A DNA stretch of 64,000 nucleotides from Sympetrum striolatum (taxonomy: Eukaryota > Arthropoda > Insecta > Odonata > Libellulidae): the NCBI GenBank assembly GCA_947579665.1, contig OX388344.1, positions 10,100,346 through 10,164,345 on the forward strand. The letters run 5' to 3'. Below the pieces are notes generated by a model. It saw only the letters and a program-made list of their open reading frames with translations. It searched no databases and had not been told where the DNA came from. Shown one piece after another: positions 1 through 11,838 of the stretch; position 1 is the stretch's first letter, and every line of letters begins with the position of its first letter. Both the position numbers and the translations under genes were made by a program.

Positions 1-479
1 AATTACTCCTATACAATGTGTAGAGACACTGGAGACCTACTATGTAAACTTCTCACTAACTTATGAAATCAGCCTTTTACAGAGCATTTAGCATTGACAA
101 TATAAAAGCAATGTTGAAAAGACAAGAAGTTTTCCTTTTGCCGTCATGCTGCTTTGAAAAAAGTCATTTCTGTGCCAAAGATATCTGAAAAGGCATAGAA
201 ACAAAACACTCAAAATGCTGCAGAAAGTACCGATAAAGTTATGACAAAGGCGCGACCAATGAAACGTGGGAAACAGAGAAATTCTATTCTATTGTTCTTA
301 AAATGCATGGGTAAGGTTTACCTATTCAAAAACATCGCTAATTTTTAGTAAACGCTATTATTTTTTATTTAATTTCATAAGTCTCTATTCCATCTGTCCT
401 TAGGTCTTCTTTACAGACCTATAGCCTAAAAGCAAGCGTTTACGTACGTTAGTTAGCCCTACGTAGGTTAGCCCCAACG
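1..479. other. Gene-free AT-rich DNA
   Basis: I see no coding, RNA or repeat signal that I can name here. Reading frames are short and closed in all frames. Confidence 0.5.
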
Positions 480-810
480 ACAGAAAACAGAAAAAGATTG
501 AAGTTGATCCTAGCTATCATGGGTTCGATCCCAAGAAGACCCAATTTCACGATTTTCTCCTTGAGAGGGAATTGAGCGAATTTTCGGGAATTTTTGAGCC
601 ACTTCTGGGAATCACACAGTTGAAATTCGAGAAATAGCTGTCTCTAGCGAAATCTAGAGAGATATTTTTCAAAAATATAATGCAGTGATCGACGCCAGGT
701 CAGGGAATTGTCTTCCTAGATGAAATTCCGGATTTTATCGATTTTTTCCTAGCACTTCCACTCGGGATTTCGATAGCAGTCCTATAGTCGTTTCAGTATA
801 TCGCTCCCGA
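480..810 (+). repeat. Diverged fragment of the B-box array repeat
   Basis: A T-arm/B-box-like motif GGTTCGATCCC at 522-532 is followed by text matching unit 1 of the array repeat described at 59009-60086: a gggaattttt-type stretch, a short 'gccacttctggga' stretch, then a unit boundary with 'gttgaaattcgag'. A second degraded motif (tgatcgacgccaggtc) lies near 690, about 165 bases on, as expected for unit 2. The copy is old and lacks the later units. I infer family membership from these aligned landmarks, not from a computed alignment. Confidence 0.6.
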
Positions 811-1278
811 TTACATCTTGGGTCGGATGCTTCAAATATTCATTCAAAAGAAATATAAGGGAGCCTCCCCCCTTTAGGGGCCATCTTTAGCGCAGTTTAC
901 GAAGTAGTTCCCTAAATGCTTACACGATCAGTGAACACATCAATAGACAAAAGTATGAACCATTTTATACATGAAACCGTACGTTGAAGAGAATGAGAAA
1001 AAAAAGTTTCACACATTTTTTTACGAAGCGCTTTGTGAGATTGCATTTGTTTTCCCTCTTATCATTTAAATGTTTCATAGATACCGTCAACCTTGAAGCA
1101 GGTATTTTATTACATATTCCGCTAAGTCTTCATGCAAATAAAATCTCCTGGGAGACATCTGGTGGTAGATGGCAAAAGTAATGATGGGCATTTTGATTAT
1201 TTTCAATGAATTGATTCTTTGGAAAGGTTGTATAACAAGGTTCGGTTATTTGATTCTCATATGTCCTTTTATCTAAAT
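811..1278. other. Gene-free DNA flanking the hAT element
   Basis: Nothing recognisable is present until the hAT target duplication ATCTAAAT at 1271-1278. Confidence 0.45.
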
Positions 1279-2001
1279 CAGTGGTTCCCAACGGGGGCGC
1301 TGACGCCCCCCGGTGGGCGCTGAGAAGTCTGAGGGGGGCGTTCAGTGCCCAAGTCATATTGAGGGGGCGTTGAGGTCCAGCCGCCGCCCCCTTGGGCAGT
1401 TGGCGTATTTAATGGTCACTAACGGCATTACTGGCATCTTTGTTTCTATTCTTCAACTTTTAAGCCTTGTTCTAATAAGCAGTTCATTTTAGAAATTACC
1501 CACCATTATAACTGCCGTTAAAATTCTGCATTAAGTTCATTTGGCAAAAGGAGACTAAAACTCAACCCGATTAAAAAACACTTATATCCCCGAGAGATTG
1601 TTTTAAATCATCTCTCTACTTTGGAATATACATAGTAATCCCAAGGATTTTTTCTGTTGATGACATGACCCTATCAAAAACTTTTTTAAACTTTTATTGC
1701 ATTTCTTCATCGGCCTCCTTCCACATACACTTAATGACGTTGTAAATCATTTTCGTTCTTGGCTGTAAAGCGCTTTCAGATTCCCAATTTTGGATAGTTC
1801 GTAATTTGTAATTGAAAATTATAGGAGTAATGAGAGTGCGAATATAACGGAAAGACAGGAAAATGTGGTAATGATTAAATGGAATGAAAATAAGTACAGG
1901 GCAATGAATGAAAGTGAAAATAAGAAGGTGGGGGAGTTCTAAAATTAACTGCTTAATACCCATGAGGATTAGAACCAGGCTTAAAGGCAACAAGGCGTAG
2001 G

Positions 2002-2065
2002 GTCAGCGTCTTCAGGTCGAAAGATTAACTTCGACTCTTAACACCTTCGACCTGAAGGCGCTGAC
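2002..2065. repeat. Imperfect inverted repeat, 22-nt arms
   Basis: Arms at 2002-2023 and 2044-2065 pair with two mismatches around a 20-nt spacer; the left arm begins GTCAGCGTCTTCAGGTCG. It lies in the non-coding 5' part of the hAT element. It could be the end of a nested element or a hairpin; I cannot assign it. Confidence 0.7.
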
Positions 2066-2674
2066 AGGAAAGTTAGCGAAACTGTTATCACCGAGTCATC
2101 CTACGCGGACGGACAACCGAAAAAGTGCAGAGAGCATCTAACCAACGCCGCGGAAACCTTCGAGCTAACATTACATTGTAAAATTATAAAAGCAAAGAAG
2201 GCATCCTCTCTGGCCAGAAGCAATTCATAACAAATAGGCTATCGTATAAAAGGTGTGCCCGAAATAATCCACCCAATGCGAAACAAAGTAGCTACAGATA
2301 GAAATAGTAGCATTCCGAAGCTATCAGCGAAGGCAATCTGGGAGGGGCACATACAGTCATTATTTTTCCACCAGCAGAGACCGAGTTTTATAAATCAAGA
2401 CCTGTCAGATCTTCCTCTGCGCATCTGCCACTAGCTTGTACTCGAGAAGTTTTGTGAGAATTAAATTCATCAGACATCCATCGCCCGTTGTCGTCGTAAT
2501 ACTGGTACCAAACAGTTTCGGAATTTCCTCAGTGCAAGTGCAAATTAGCGCAATAATTATTATCACATAGGTAAGCACGTATTTATTACTATCATTTTTA
2601 ATTCAATTAAAATAGTAAAATCGTATATAAATATACACAATCTTTGTAAATTTACACCGACTTCTTTTTAACAG

Positions 2675-2710
2675 TACAACGCGTTTCGACGTTTGATCCT
2701 CAAGGAACCC
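2675..2710 (-). other. Penelope-type tail motif
   Basis: The minus strand reads CCTTGAGGATC, then a short spacer, then CGAAACGCGTTG. The pairing of a CTGANGA-like box with a CGAAAC box recurs in the terminal repeats of Penelope-like retroelements, where hammerhead ribozyme cores have been described. Only the motif is visible, with no coding sequence beside it, so this is probably a short relic nested in the hAT element. Confidence 0.35.
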
Positions 2711-3979
2711 TTATAAGTGCATCGGTCGCATAATCAAATAGCAGTATTTTGAAATGTTACGACTGATTGTGAGAAACAATATTTCTCAGACTGGGACTCG
2801 GACTCAATTTTATTCATCATTGTTTTAATTTAAAAGTCTTCCAAATATCAGTGAACTATATCGAATTTGGTTAACTCTGATACAGTGTGATAACATCGTC
2901 GGCTTTTACTCGTAGTTTGGTTAATGAAGTTTGACAATGATTGAAACAGAGAATAGAAAATAATAATTACAAAACTTTTTATGATTTCTGCTCTAACGCG
3001 CCCAATCATCACTAAAGTGCAATCCATAATAATTGACAAGAAGTTACTCGGGGTATTCATTTAAAAACAGTTCATTTTCATGAAATATCAACTTTCTTTC
3101 ATTATCAGTGAGAAAAATTATAGCTTTACAGATTATCGAGCATAAGTTCTCGTTATCTTACAATACCGTTCCTCCAACTTAACGGATAGATATATTTGTG
3201 TTTACAGACCTCTCTGAATAGTGAAATTGCTAATTCTTTTAGTGAACTTTCGTGCAGATATTATTAAATGTCCAATTATGACGGCACAAATTACTGAAAC
3301 CAAACCCAAAGTTCCAGAAAGGAGTGAACTATCCTGTCTTGCGGTCCCTACTTGTCGTATTCAACTTTCGTTAGAAAAAATGTAATTACCATTTACCATG
3401 AAACATAAAAATAACTTTCAATTGAATTAATTTATGCCTATAATTAAAAATATAAAATAATCAGGTAGCTTGAAGCAATGAAAGTACGATACGTTCAAGA
3501 ATGATAGGGTTAGAAAATAGAATGCGGAATTCGACATTACGATCTCAGATTAGCTAGGAACGCCTACCTAATCGCTCAGGAATATGACAGCATCCCAGTC
3601 TCATGGTTTTCATTTCTACACACCATATAGCGAGTCGGTGCGTTCCTTGCGTAGATTATTAGTCGGTGTTTTCCTCGAGTAGATAGATTCTATGCGCCTA
3701 TGAGAACAGTTCACACGTAAAGTCTACGCGCGTAAGCCCTTAGCTCCGCCTGAAACGCGTCAATAGAAAAGCTTCTGGGAACTAAGGAAGCGTGCCATAC
3801 TCGTGCCAGTTCTCGGTCCCTTCGTTATAGTAAGTAAACACCTCCGTGTTTAAAGATGGAGTTAACCACGTGGATGGTACCGTAAAGAGCATGAATAAGA
3901 CTGATTGGTCACATTGACTGTACGGCAGTTCTTCATGATATGTAGTCAATCTTAAGCCCCAGAAAACCAGAGGAAAAAG

Positions 3980-4085
3980 GATGTCAAGGTAGCTAGCTTA
4001 ACTGATTAAACCACTTGGCACGATATCGGGGGGTCCGGGTTCGTGTCCCAGTCTGGACGAATGATATTTCTTTTGTGGTAGTCTT
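3980..4085 (+). repeat. tRNA-derived SINE head
   Basis: An A box TAGCTTAACTG at 3994-4004 fits TRGYNNANNNG exactly. A B box GGTTCGTGTCC at 4038-4048 differs from GGTTCGANTCC at one fixed position. Their spacing (about 33 nt between boxes) is normal for an internal RNA polymerase III promoter of a tRNA. Flanking text does not fold into a full cloverleaf, so I read it as the 5' head of a SINE inserted in the hAT element. Its 3' end is not clear. Confidence 0.65.
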
Positions 4086-4300
4086 TCAAAATAAGAAGTA
4101 ATGGTTAAATTTCCGCTATTTTGCGGTTCATTTAATTTTTCAAAATTGTTGGAAAATTAATTATTCACCTTGCTTTGATTTTTTAATAAGTAAATACAGA
4201 AATGTTTATCTCCAAAACATATTTTCTTATAATTACAATATTTCCATACATATCTATCTCGTAATAATCATATTATTGTGTTATATCCACATATAGATCC

Positions 4301-6020
4301 ATGTCGGAACCAAAGAAAAAATGTAGACAATACAATGTCGAATATTTAAAATATGGTTTCATTCAATCGCCAACAAACAAGACATTACCAATGTGCCTAA
4401 TTTGCCACAAGGTGTTTTCCAATGAAGCTATGAAGCCTTCGCGATTAGAAGAGCACTTAAGCAAAATACATCCTGAGAAAAAATATATCTCACTTTCAAA
4501 TGCTCAGCGATCAACATTCGAGACGTCCTACTTGGGGTGATATGTTTTCGGCCGCATCAAAAGAAGAAAATGATGGATAACGTGCGTCATATAATATTTT
4601 TTTACTCATTGCTAAATCCGGAAAACCACACACAATTGGCGAAGAATTGATAATTCCAGCTTTGAGTGAAGTTCTGTGTACCGTGCTGCATAAGCCACCT
4701 TCAGATATAATTAAAAAATTCAGTTGAGTAATAATACAGTGCAGAGGCGAATAGACGAAATGTCCGAGGATGTGGAGAGTTCTCTAGCTAATTTTTTGAA
4801 GACTACCGAATTTTCATTACAGCTTGATGAATCTACTTTGCCAAAATACGAGTCTTTACTTCTAGTGTACGTTCCCTTCATAAAAGATGAAAGCATTTGT
4901 CAAGAATTATTATTCGCAAGAGCGTTAGAAACGGACACTAAAGGAAAATCTGTTTTTGACGTTTTAGAAAACTACTTTGTAGAAAAAGGAATTCCTCTGA
5001 ATAAATTCTTGTCTGCTGCTACCGATGATGCTCCGGCAATGGTTGAACGTCACCGTGGTTGTATTTCATATTTGAAAAGAGTCCAAATGTAGTCGCCGTG
5101 CATTGTATAATTCATCGACAACATTTGGTAGCAAAACATATTAGTGATCGTCTTCACCGCGACAGTATGTAATTACTGCAGTTAATAGGATCAGAAGCAA
5201 TGCTCTCGATGATAGATTATTTAGAAAGCTTTGTGATGAAAACGACGAAGACTTTAATCGGTTACTATTGCACACAGTTGGCTGTCAAAAGTTACTTGTC
5301 TAAAACGATTTTTTGAACTCTTTGAAGCAGTTACTAAGTTTTTTGGAAGAAAAGATGATTTATTAAGAGTGCATTTATTGAAATGTAAAAGCGATATTGC
5401 TTATTTGACAGATTTATAAAACAAATTTAGTGAAACAAACTTTCAGCTGTAAAGGAATGATTTAAATCTGATGAAAGACAATTATCTCTGCGTTTGTGTT
5501 AAAAAGTGCTTTGTACAAACAGAATTTGGGTGGAACACAATTTATCAGTTTCCAAATCTTTCTTCAATGGAAACTAATGATAACGACATTCTCGCCTACT
5601 GCCAGCATTTGGAAGCACTAAAAGAAGACTTTACAATTAGATTTGAGGATTTACTTAATATGGTCATTCCAGATTGAGTCATAGAACCATCCTCTAACTT
5701 AGAAATCAAGAATTATCACTGCAATTGTCAACAAATGAAGAGTTGAAATTTAAATTAAAAAATGGTTATCAAGAATTTTGGCTTCAACGTCAAATTACAA
5801 TTTTACATCCAGCCTTATGGGCTGCAGTTAAGAAATTTTAATTGCTTTTCCGTCCTCGTATTTAGCAGAAAGAGGGTTTAGCATGGCGACCAATATATAA
5901 ACTAAGAAAAGAAACAGGTTGTCAATAGTGGAACGCGGTGACTTAAGGTTATTAATGACAAAAATGGCACCAGATATTGATAAATTAGTTTCATCGCATC
6001 AAGCTCAGCTGTCTCAATAA
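4301..6020 (+). pseudogene. hAT transposase remnant (ZBED-like)
   Basis: The first 80 codons (4301-4540) carry a BED-type zinc finger: the CLICHKVFS cysteine pair is followed by the HLSKIHPE histidine pair, with the usual 'NEAMKPSRLEEH' text between. A second open stretch, 4724-5092, matches the catalytic core start of ZBED/SCAND3-like transposases (LDESTLPKYESLLLVY; then AATDDAPAMVERHRG). The C-terminal dimerisation region is readable in pieces near 5845-6015 (FPSSYLAERGFSMAT, then NRLSIVERGDLRLLMTKM). Stops and frameshifts separate these blocks and part of the middle is missing. Domain order and direction agree with the enclosing terminal repeats. The gene is dead; similar proteins in animals bind transposon ends and cut and paste DNA in the nucleus. 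Confidence 0.85.
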
Positions 6021-6231
6021 TATTGTATTAATTATTAATAACATATTTTAATCGTTCTGTAAACATTACTTCAATATTTCATTATCTTAAGATCAAAGAA
6101 AATTAAAAATTTGTTCTTGTTTTTCAATATATAGCATATACAATGTAGCTAACCTAAGGGGGGCGCTATCAAATTATTGACTGAAAAAGTGGGCGCTGAC
6201 TCAAAAAAGGTTGGGAACCTATGATCTAAAT

Positions 6232-6882
6232 TAACGAAAGAAAGACACATGATCGAACGAAAAAAATCCGAAAATGGAATGGATGGGCATTAATAGGATG
6301 AAAATTGAAATGGAAATCCTAGACAGAAAGCAAATATCGGTATGTAAGAAGATAAATAAGGAAGAAAGAAGATCTACGAAGACGTTAAATGAAATCGTGG
6401 AAAATCTTTGATCAAAGTGTTTTTTTATGTAAGAAAGACAATAGTTTCCTTCACAATTTTCCGCAACGTCGATCCCCAGTTCTTCAACGTTCAAGTGTTA
6501 CCTAATGTTGAATTCTTCCAAATAAAGTGGAGATTGTTACGATTTATTTTCACTGTCTGTTTTCGCCCTATCTTTTCCCTTCAATTGTTAATTACGTCGC
6601 GTAATTTTTATTTTTCCATTCAAATCTATGTTATTGATCATTTCCACCGCTAACGATGGTTTTCAAATATCACCATTTCTATAATTCCTGTAACAACCTG
6701 AAACCATCCCACCTTTAAGTGTTTCCCTCCTTCAGTTGTACAACGTAATCCTGACAAAAGAATCCTGCAGCAGATGTGTCTGCAGCGAAATTGATCATCA
6801 GAACACGAGTGTTTATTTCATCGCATCGCCTAAGGTCCGATGAGAGTTAGAGAAAAGATCTCGTCGCTACCCGGTGCAGAGA
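6232..6882. other. Gene-free DNA
   Basis: Short overlapping frames on both strands have no family resemblance I recognise. No repeat boundary is visible. Confidence 0.4.
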
Positions 6883-7150
6883 CTCTGGTTTTCAATTGGA
6901 TGATGTCTCCTGATGACACTTCGGCTACTCTCTCCATCTTCAGGGCGATGTGAGGTTGTTTGGGCCCCATAAACAAACGGGGCCCCCTTTTCGAGTATCA
7001 TATTTTTATCTCGGCGTCTCGAAAAGCCAAAGAACACAATAGAAAAGGGGCCCCCTGTGTATATGGGGCCCAAACAATCGCACACCGCCCTGAAGATGGA
7101 GAGAGTAGCCGAAGCGTCATCAGCAGACATTATCCAATTGAAAACCAGAG
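6883..7150. repeat. Foldback repeat with about 110-bp arms
   Basis: Arms at about 6883-6992 and 7041-7150 are inverted copies of each other, roughly 90% identical by eye, separated by about 48 bases. Both begin CTCTGGTTTTCAATTGGAT from the outside and meet near runs of GGGGCCCC. Each arm contains the box CTGAAGATGG followed after a short spacer by CCGAAG, resembling the intact CTGAAGATGG...CGAAACGTC motif found 300 bases downstream at 7450. The structure could be two Penelope-like terminal pieces in inverted orientation. There is no coding sequence of its own. Confidence 0.75.
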
Positions 7151-7445
7151 AAACATTTCTGCAATCGGATTAGAGATAACAAATATGGAAGTTCTTTACT
7201 TTAGCTCTCATTAAACACGTATTGTGGCTAACTTTGTTTGTGCATCATAATTTATGCTCTGAGTAGAATCTCATTCCGTCGTTAAACACAAAGAGGGCGC
7301 GCCGTGAGGTGAGGCCGCGGCGCCGCCTCAACTGACCGCCAGCCAACCGCCAAACCAAAGAGATACAGCTGGAAGTGGAAGGAACCAAAAGAAAACCAAA
7401 AAGCCCCCTATATAAACCGGACGAGAAATCTTCGCTTCATCACTT

Positions 7446-7500
7446 CGCTCCTGAAGATGGTTCCGGAGACACGGACCGAAACGTCGGGAGACATCGAGGA
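7446..7500 (+). other. Penelope-type tail / hammerhead-like motif
   Basis: The text CTGAAGATGG at 7451-7460, a self-complementary spacer (GGTTCCG with CGGACC, one bulged base), then CGAAACGTCGGGAGACAT matches the layout CTGANGA-stem-CGAAAC of a hammerhead core, as reported for Penelope-like elements. The third strand needed for a complete ribozyme is not identified. No reverse transcriptase is adjacent, so at most this is a truncated 3' remnant. Confidence 0.4.
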
Positions 7501-7560
7501 AACCGCCCGGCTTGCAACCCGAGAGAACTTCATCCACAAAGAAATGCTTGAATTATATCC

Positions 7561-10500
7561 ATCGGATGCCCTTGGAAATTCAACCTAGTTTGCTTTCAGT
7601 AAATGAAACATTTTAAAATTGCAGCTTCTATTAGCTTAGTTTTACTTATACCACCACCATTTATTCACCGTCGTACCATTTTGTTGCATTTGTGTATGTG
7701 CCGTGTCTTCATATATTTACTTAGTACTCTCAAACACACCCACTTATCTAACTATGTCGCTAAAGATACCTCCGACGAGCATAATTCGAGAAAATCAGTT
7801 GAAAGGGGAAGGATATTCATTTAATCGGATATCAATTTGCGGGTGCTGCATCAACAGCACCTCAGAACTTCCTGCGGTCACTCCCTTTGGTCTATTAGTT
7901 GCGTTCATCGGTCCAGCAACAAGTCGTGCCAACCACACGCCCTTTTAATTTGAATTGATCGCAACCTTATCGACTGGGCGTAATTAGAAAGTTTCGACAA
8001 ACACGCTTGAATTCAAAAACGGCATTACATCCATGCCATTTGTTCTATCAACCAATTATTTGCCGCGAACGAACAAACTATCGTTTTTAAAACGTAGGAT
8101 CCCAATGTTCGCGGGTGAGATCGAAAGCATTGGGAAATGTCTCTAAAATATTAATGACGGAGAAATTATGAATCGGTGATACTCGCATCGGACGTACCAC
8201 GCGATGGATCCAAAGTTAGAGATTTTATTTTGGGCTCATTTCGGAGGAACCGTGGAGACACCGCTCTGAATATTATTATCACTTGGTTTGCGTACGCCAT
8301 GCACGAAATCGAGTTAGCAAACAGATTCTGCAAAGTGGGAAAAAGTGCAAACGAGAGAGGTCGTTCGAAATGTATTTATCTCCGTAAGTAAATCTTACCT
8401 CAGAACGCCATGTCCGCACCGGCCGCCTGCTGCGACTCGACTGCGTGCGCAGTTGCCATGGAAATGAGGCGGCGCACACACCGAGTTCCAATTTAGCTCG
8501 GAAGAATCGATGTTAGCTCTCTGCCGCGATATTTGCTACTTACCTATTTTAAGCTTAGTTTATTCATCGGGATTTGCGCTATTCTGAGTTTTATTTAAAT
8601 GGAATCGCTTAGGCTGCGTCGGAAGAGTTGTGCTCAATTAGTTGAAGTGGTTTAGCGTGCGACTCGACGTGTCCACCAGATGATGCGTGCTATTTCTTGC
8701 CTTAGAGCGTAAAAATCGAAAAAGTAAATTTCGCTCGCCATCTTGCGTCTTAAACATTAAACTCACTATGGCTAGGTTTTTATGGAACGATTACAAAATT
8801 ATTTACTGAGACTGATGACTGACAGAGTACAGCGAAGTGATCATCCGCTTTATTGGAGTTTATTTAACCCTTACAAAAGCGCGTTCTTACAACATACAGA
8901 CGCAACACCATGTATTCAAGCTCCACGAACAAAAAAAGCTGGATGAGTTTAATATCTGGAGCGATCGAGAGCGAATACATTTCATCCTGGTGGTTTGCTG
9001 GACACTACTACGTCAAGTTAAGGCATCCCTCTGCATACGTTCATATTTTTCGATTAAACATTGCATTAGTTAGCAGTTTGAAATTCATCACGTTGTTCAG
9101 ATTGAAGAACTAACTCACTCGAATGCATGTATGGATGCCGTGATTTCAAGTAATCGGTTTTTAATTCAGTAGATAGTAAATTTAGAGGAGCTGAATGTGA
9201 AAATGCTACTTTGACGCAATCTGGATTTCACGAAGCGTTTCCGCCGGCACTCACGAGAAAACTCGAAACTTGGATGAACTGGGCTTAAACACATCGAAAC
9301 CGACATTTAAGACTGTCACGTGAATCAGGTTTTTTCTGTTTTTCGAGTTGAAGTATTCATACTGCGCAATTAATTGTGCAAAATGAAGAAGGGAAATCGA
9401 TTTTCTAACGGGAACACTGCTTTAGGCGGCACCCCCCGCTGTTGCCATTTACCGATAGGCGAATGTTTTTCATCCATCAAACTTTTCATATTCCTCCGTT
9501 CAATTACTTTTGTAGTTGGTAGTTTTGGCAATGCCTTGTTTAGCGAATAAATACGAAGTACAACAAATATATTCGGAAAACAGAGTGTGGTATTTAGGCG
9601 AAGCAACTGAAATGACTGCCAGTTCATGACCGATAATTCACTAACTATTCATCTCAATAAATAATACGGAGTTTCCAGATTTACTTTCATTATCTTAATT
9701 AGTAATTTAAATTTATATAATAATCACCGCTATGCACATATTTATATAATAGTGATTGACCACGTCAGCAATGATGAGATTTAAATATAGTTACCAAAAC
9801 TATAAGTAATCCCGATACTTCGTGGGGAAATGACGCGGTCAGTCTCAATTAACCGCCGAAGACATTATTACGTGAATATTATCCACATTATTAAGCATTG
9901 TTACGGGTCGTCGTTTTGGGCTCAAATTAAAGCTAAATAAGTATGTTGCTTATATATTCAATATGATTTTCCTCTTAGTATGAGTAGTAGTTTTCACGAT
10001 ATTTGCCGAAATACACGACTAATTGGAAAATCCTTCACTTTGTGGAAAAAATTGCAAATTTTCGGTGTTTCTCGAAGAGTTCTGAGCGTACGGAAGTAAT
10101 TTTGCACTTAGATTATAGATCCGAGAAATCGCTACATTTTCGCTATCAGTTGAATCGATACGAAGTTTTATAAAAGTCGAACTTTTCTGTATCGTGGAAA
10201 GACTACACACGACGTCGTTTAAAGTAAGAAACGCAGTCCAAATGATCTCGTGTCTTGCAGAAGGAAAGATAACCAATAAGCAATGTATGTAACGCTGTCA
10301 ATCTCAGCATATATTTATATGTAATAGCTCATCGGACCATTAATGAGTCCCAAAAATCTATAATCCTATCACGTCCGGAAGTTCATGGAATTAATGTTCG
10401 AAAATATCTCCCATGCATTTCTTACGGAAGTTACTGTCATAGGATGAATAAATAAATACACATATACGCATCGGTGATAATTATGTAAGATTTATAAATG

Positions 10501-10815
10501 TATATATTTATTCATCTGTTGTCAGTAACTCTAGAAAAAAAATTGAGCATTAATTGCATGCATTTCGAGAAGTGATAAGATTATACATTTTTGGGAGTCG
10601 TTAAAAGTCCGTAGGAGTGTTACATATGGATATTTGTTTGTCTAAAGTATCCTTGGCTCGACTCTGGACGACTCGAATCGTCTCACATTAGCAATACACG
10701 TCAAGTTCATTTTGATCGATTGCAGACATTTTTTCCTTTGCAGAGTTAAATTAGAAATACTGGGCGTACGAAATCGAGATGCATACACAAGAAAGGAAAT
10801 GGAATGCAAATTCTT
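7561..10815. other. Long gene-free stretch
   Basis: Over 3 kb without a supported gene. Frames reach at most about 85 codons and show no domain. Local GC-rich patches occur near 7300 and 8400. No terminal repeats or arrays were found. Confidence 0.4.
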
Positions 10816-10817
10816 AT

Positions 10818-10943
10818 TTTTACTTTCTCCATATACGAAGTATAGAGAAAGTATTGTTTTCATGAAAAAATTCGACTTCGAGATTTCAACGGAAATACAC
10901 GTTTTGGGGTCCCTAGAACACGTTTTGACTATTTTCGGAATGA

Positions 10944-10985
<42 letters not shown>

Positions 10986-11838
10986 TGTGGGCGCTCTAAC
11001 GTGAAAACTATTAGTCGTATCAATACCAAACCTCGTATATAGTACTGTGGTGTGTGCTGTCAGAGTTGATTAGTTTTTGGAGTAAATCGGTTCACCGGAA
11101 GTCGAGCTTCATTCATTAAAGCTCATTTCCGGTTTTCTATATATCTCCATAAATATGATATATACGTGGAATGTGTTACATATAAAAGTTTTAGATAATG
11201 TAATTTACTATAACTTTTGTAGATAACATATTTTCGTATCACCGGTTGATAAGGAGTTATTCGTGAAATACCAATAAACCGGAAGTAGCTGTTATGTACT
11301 TTGTGGGCGCTCTAATATAAAAACCATTCATTGTATCAACACCAAATTTCATATATAGTACTTTGGTTAGTTTGTTTAGAATTGATTAGTTTTTTAAGTA
11401 AATCGGTTGACCGGAAGTTGAGCTTCATTCTTCAAAGCTCATTTCCGATTTTCAAAATATCTCCATAAATGTAATATTTAGGTATAAACTATTATTTTAA
11501 AAGTTTTAGAAAACGTACTTTACTATAACTTTTGGTTGAAACATATTTTTGTATCACTGATTGTGTAGGAGTTATTCATGAAATACTGATAAACCGGAAG
11601 TTGCTGATTATGTACTTTGTGGGCGCTCTGAGCTCTATGGTCGAAAGGCTAATTTCATCGATCATGTCCCGTAAAACATTATTTATAATGTTTTTGGCGT
11701 CAAAGATAATAATATATATATTAATCACTCATCTACCAAGTTTAGATTGAATATAGACTTCGAAATTACTGCGGTAGATAAGTATTTACATCTTATATAT
11801 ATGGAGAAAGTCATGTGCTGGCCACATCAAATTTTTTT
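10818..11838 (+). mobile_element. CTTTCTCC-family repeat, near full length
   Basis: The 5' end is tttttACTTTCTCC followed by a palindromic block (CTTTCTCC...GGAGAAAG type) around 10824-10854. Next come a TG microsatellite (10946-10984) and three starts of an internal tandem unit at 'gggcgctct' near 10988, 11305 and 11618, giving a period of about 315 bases. Each unit contains CCGGAAGT and 'tcatttccg' text. The 3' end is GGAGAAAGTCATGTGCTGGC followed by CACATCAAAT and a T run. Other copies lie at 48988, 54813 and 56526/62236. There is no coding capacity and no clear target duplication. The microsatellite interior, hairpin near one end and lack of duplication would suit a non-autonomous Helitron/Helentron-type element, but that class is inference. 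Confidence 0.8.
10946..10984 (+). repeat. (TG)n microsatellite
   Basis: About 19 TG dinucleotides. The same position holds (AC)n in the minus-strand copies at 55682 and 62038, so the microsatellite is a structural part of the family. Confidence 0.95.

Larger units (their letters stand above)
1279..6223 (+). mobile_element. Complete hAT DNA transposon (BED/ZBED-like), decayed
   Basis: The element starts CAGTGGTTCCCAAC at 1279 and ends GTTGGGAACCTATG at 6223, so the terminal inverted repeats match at 12 of 14 positions. It is flanked by a perfect 8-bp duplication, ATCTAAAT, at 1271-1278 and 6224-6231, the target-site length typical of hAT. G-rich subterminal blocks with repeated 'gggcgctga' text occur at both ends. 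A decayed transposase lies at 4301-6020 in the 3' third. The long 5' part (about 3 kb) carries no coding sequence and holds at least one tRNA-derived SINE and a Penelope-type tail motif, so part of the 4,945-bp length is later insertion. Both termini survive, but the transposase has many stops and frameshifts, so it cannot encode its own enzyme. Confidence 0.9.

Noticed and set aside
7603..7948. Two overlapping plus frames of 73 and 81 codons
   Set aside because: No domain, no splice context, and they overlap each other in different frames.
10642..10863. Minus-strand 73-codon frame repeated in several places
   Set aside because: It lies across the 5' block of the CTTTCTCC repeat and recurs only because the repeat does.
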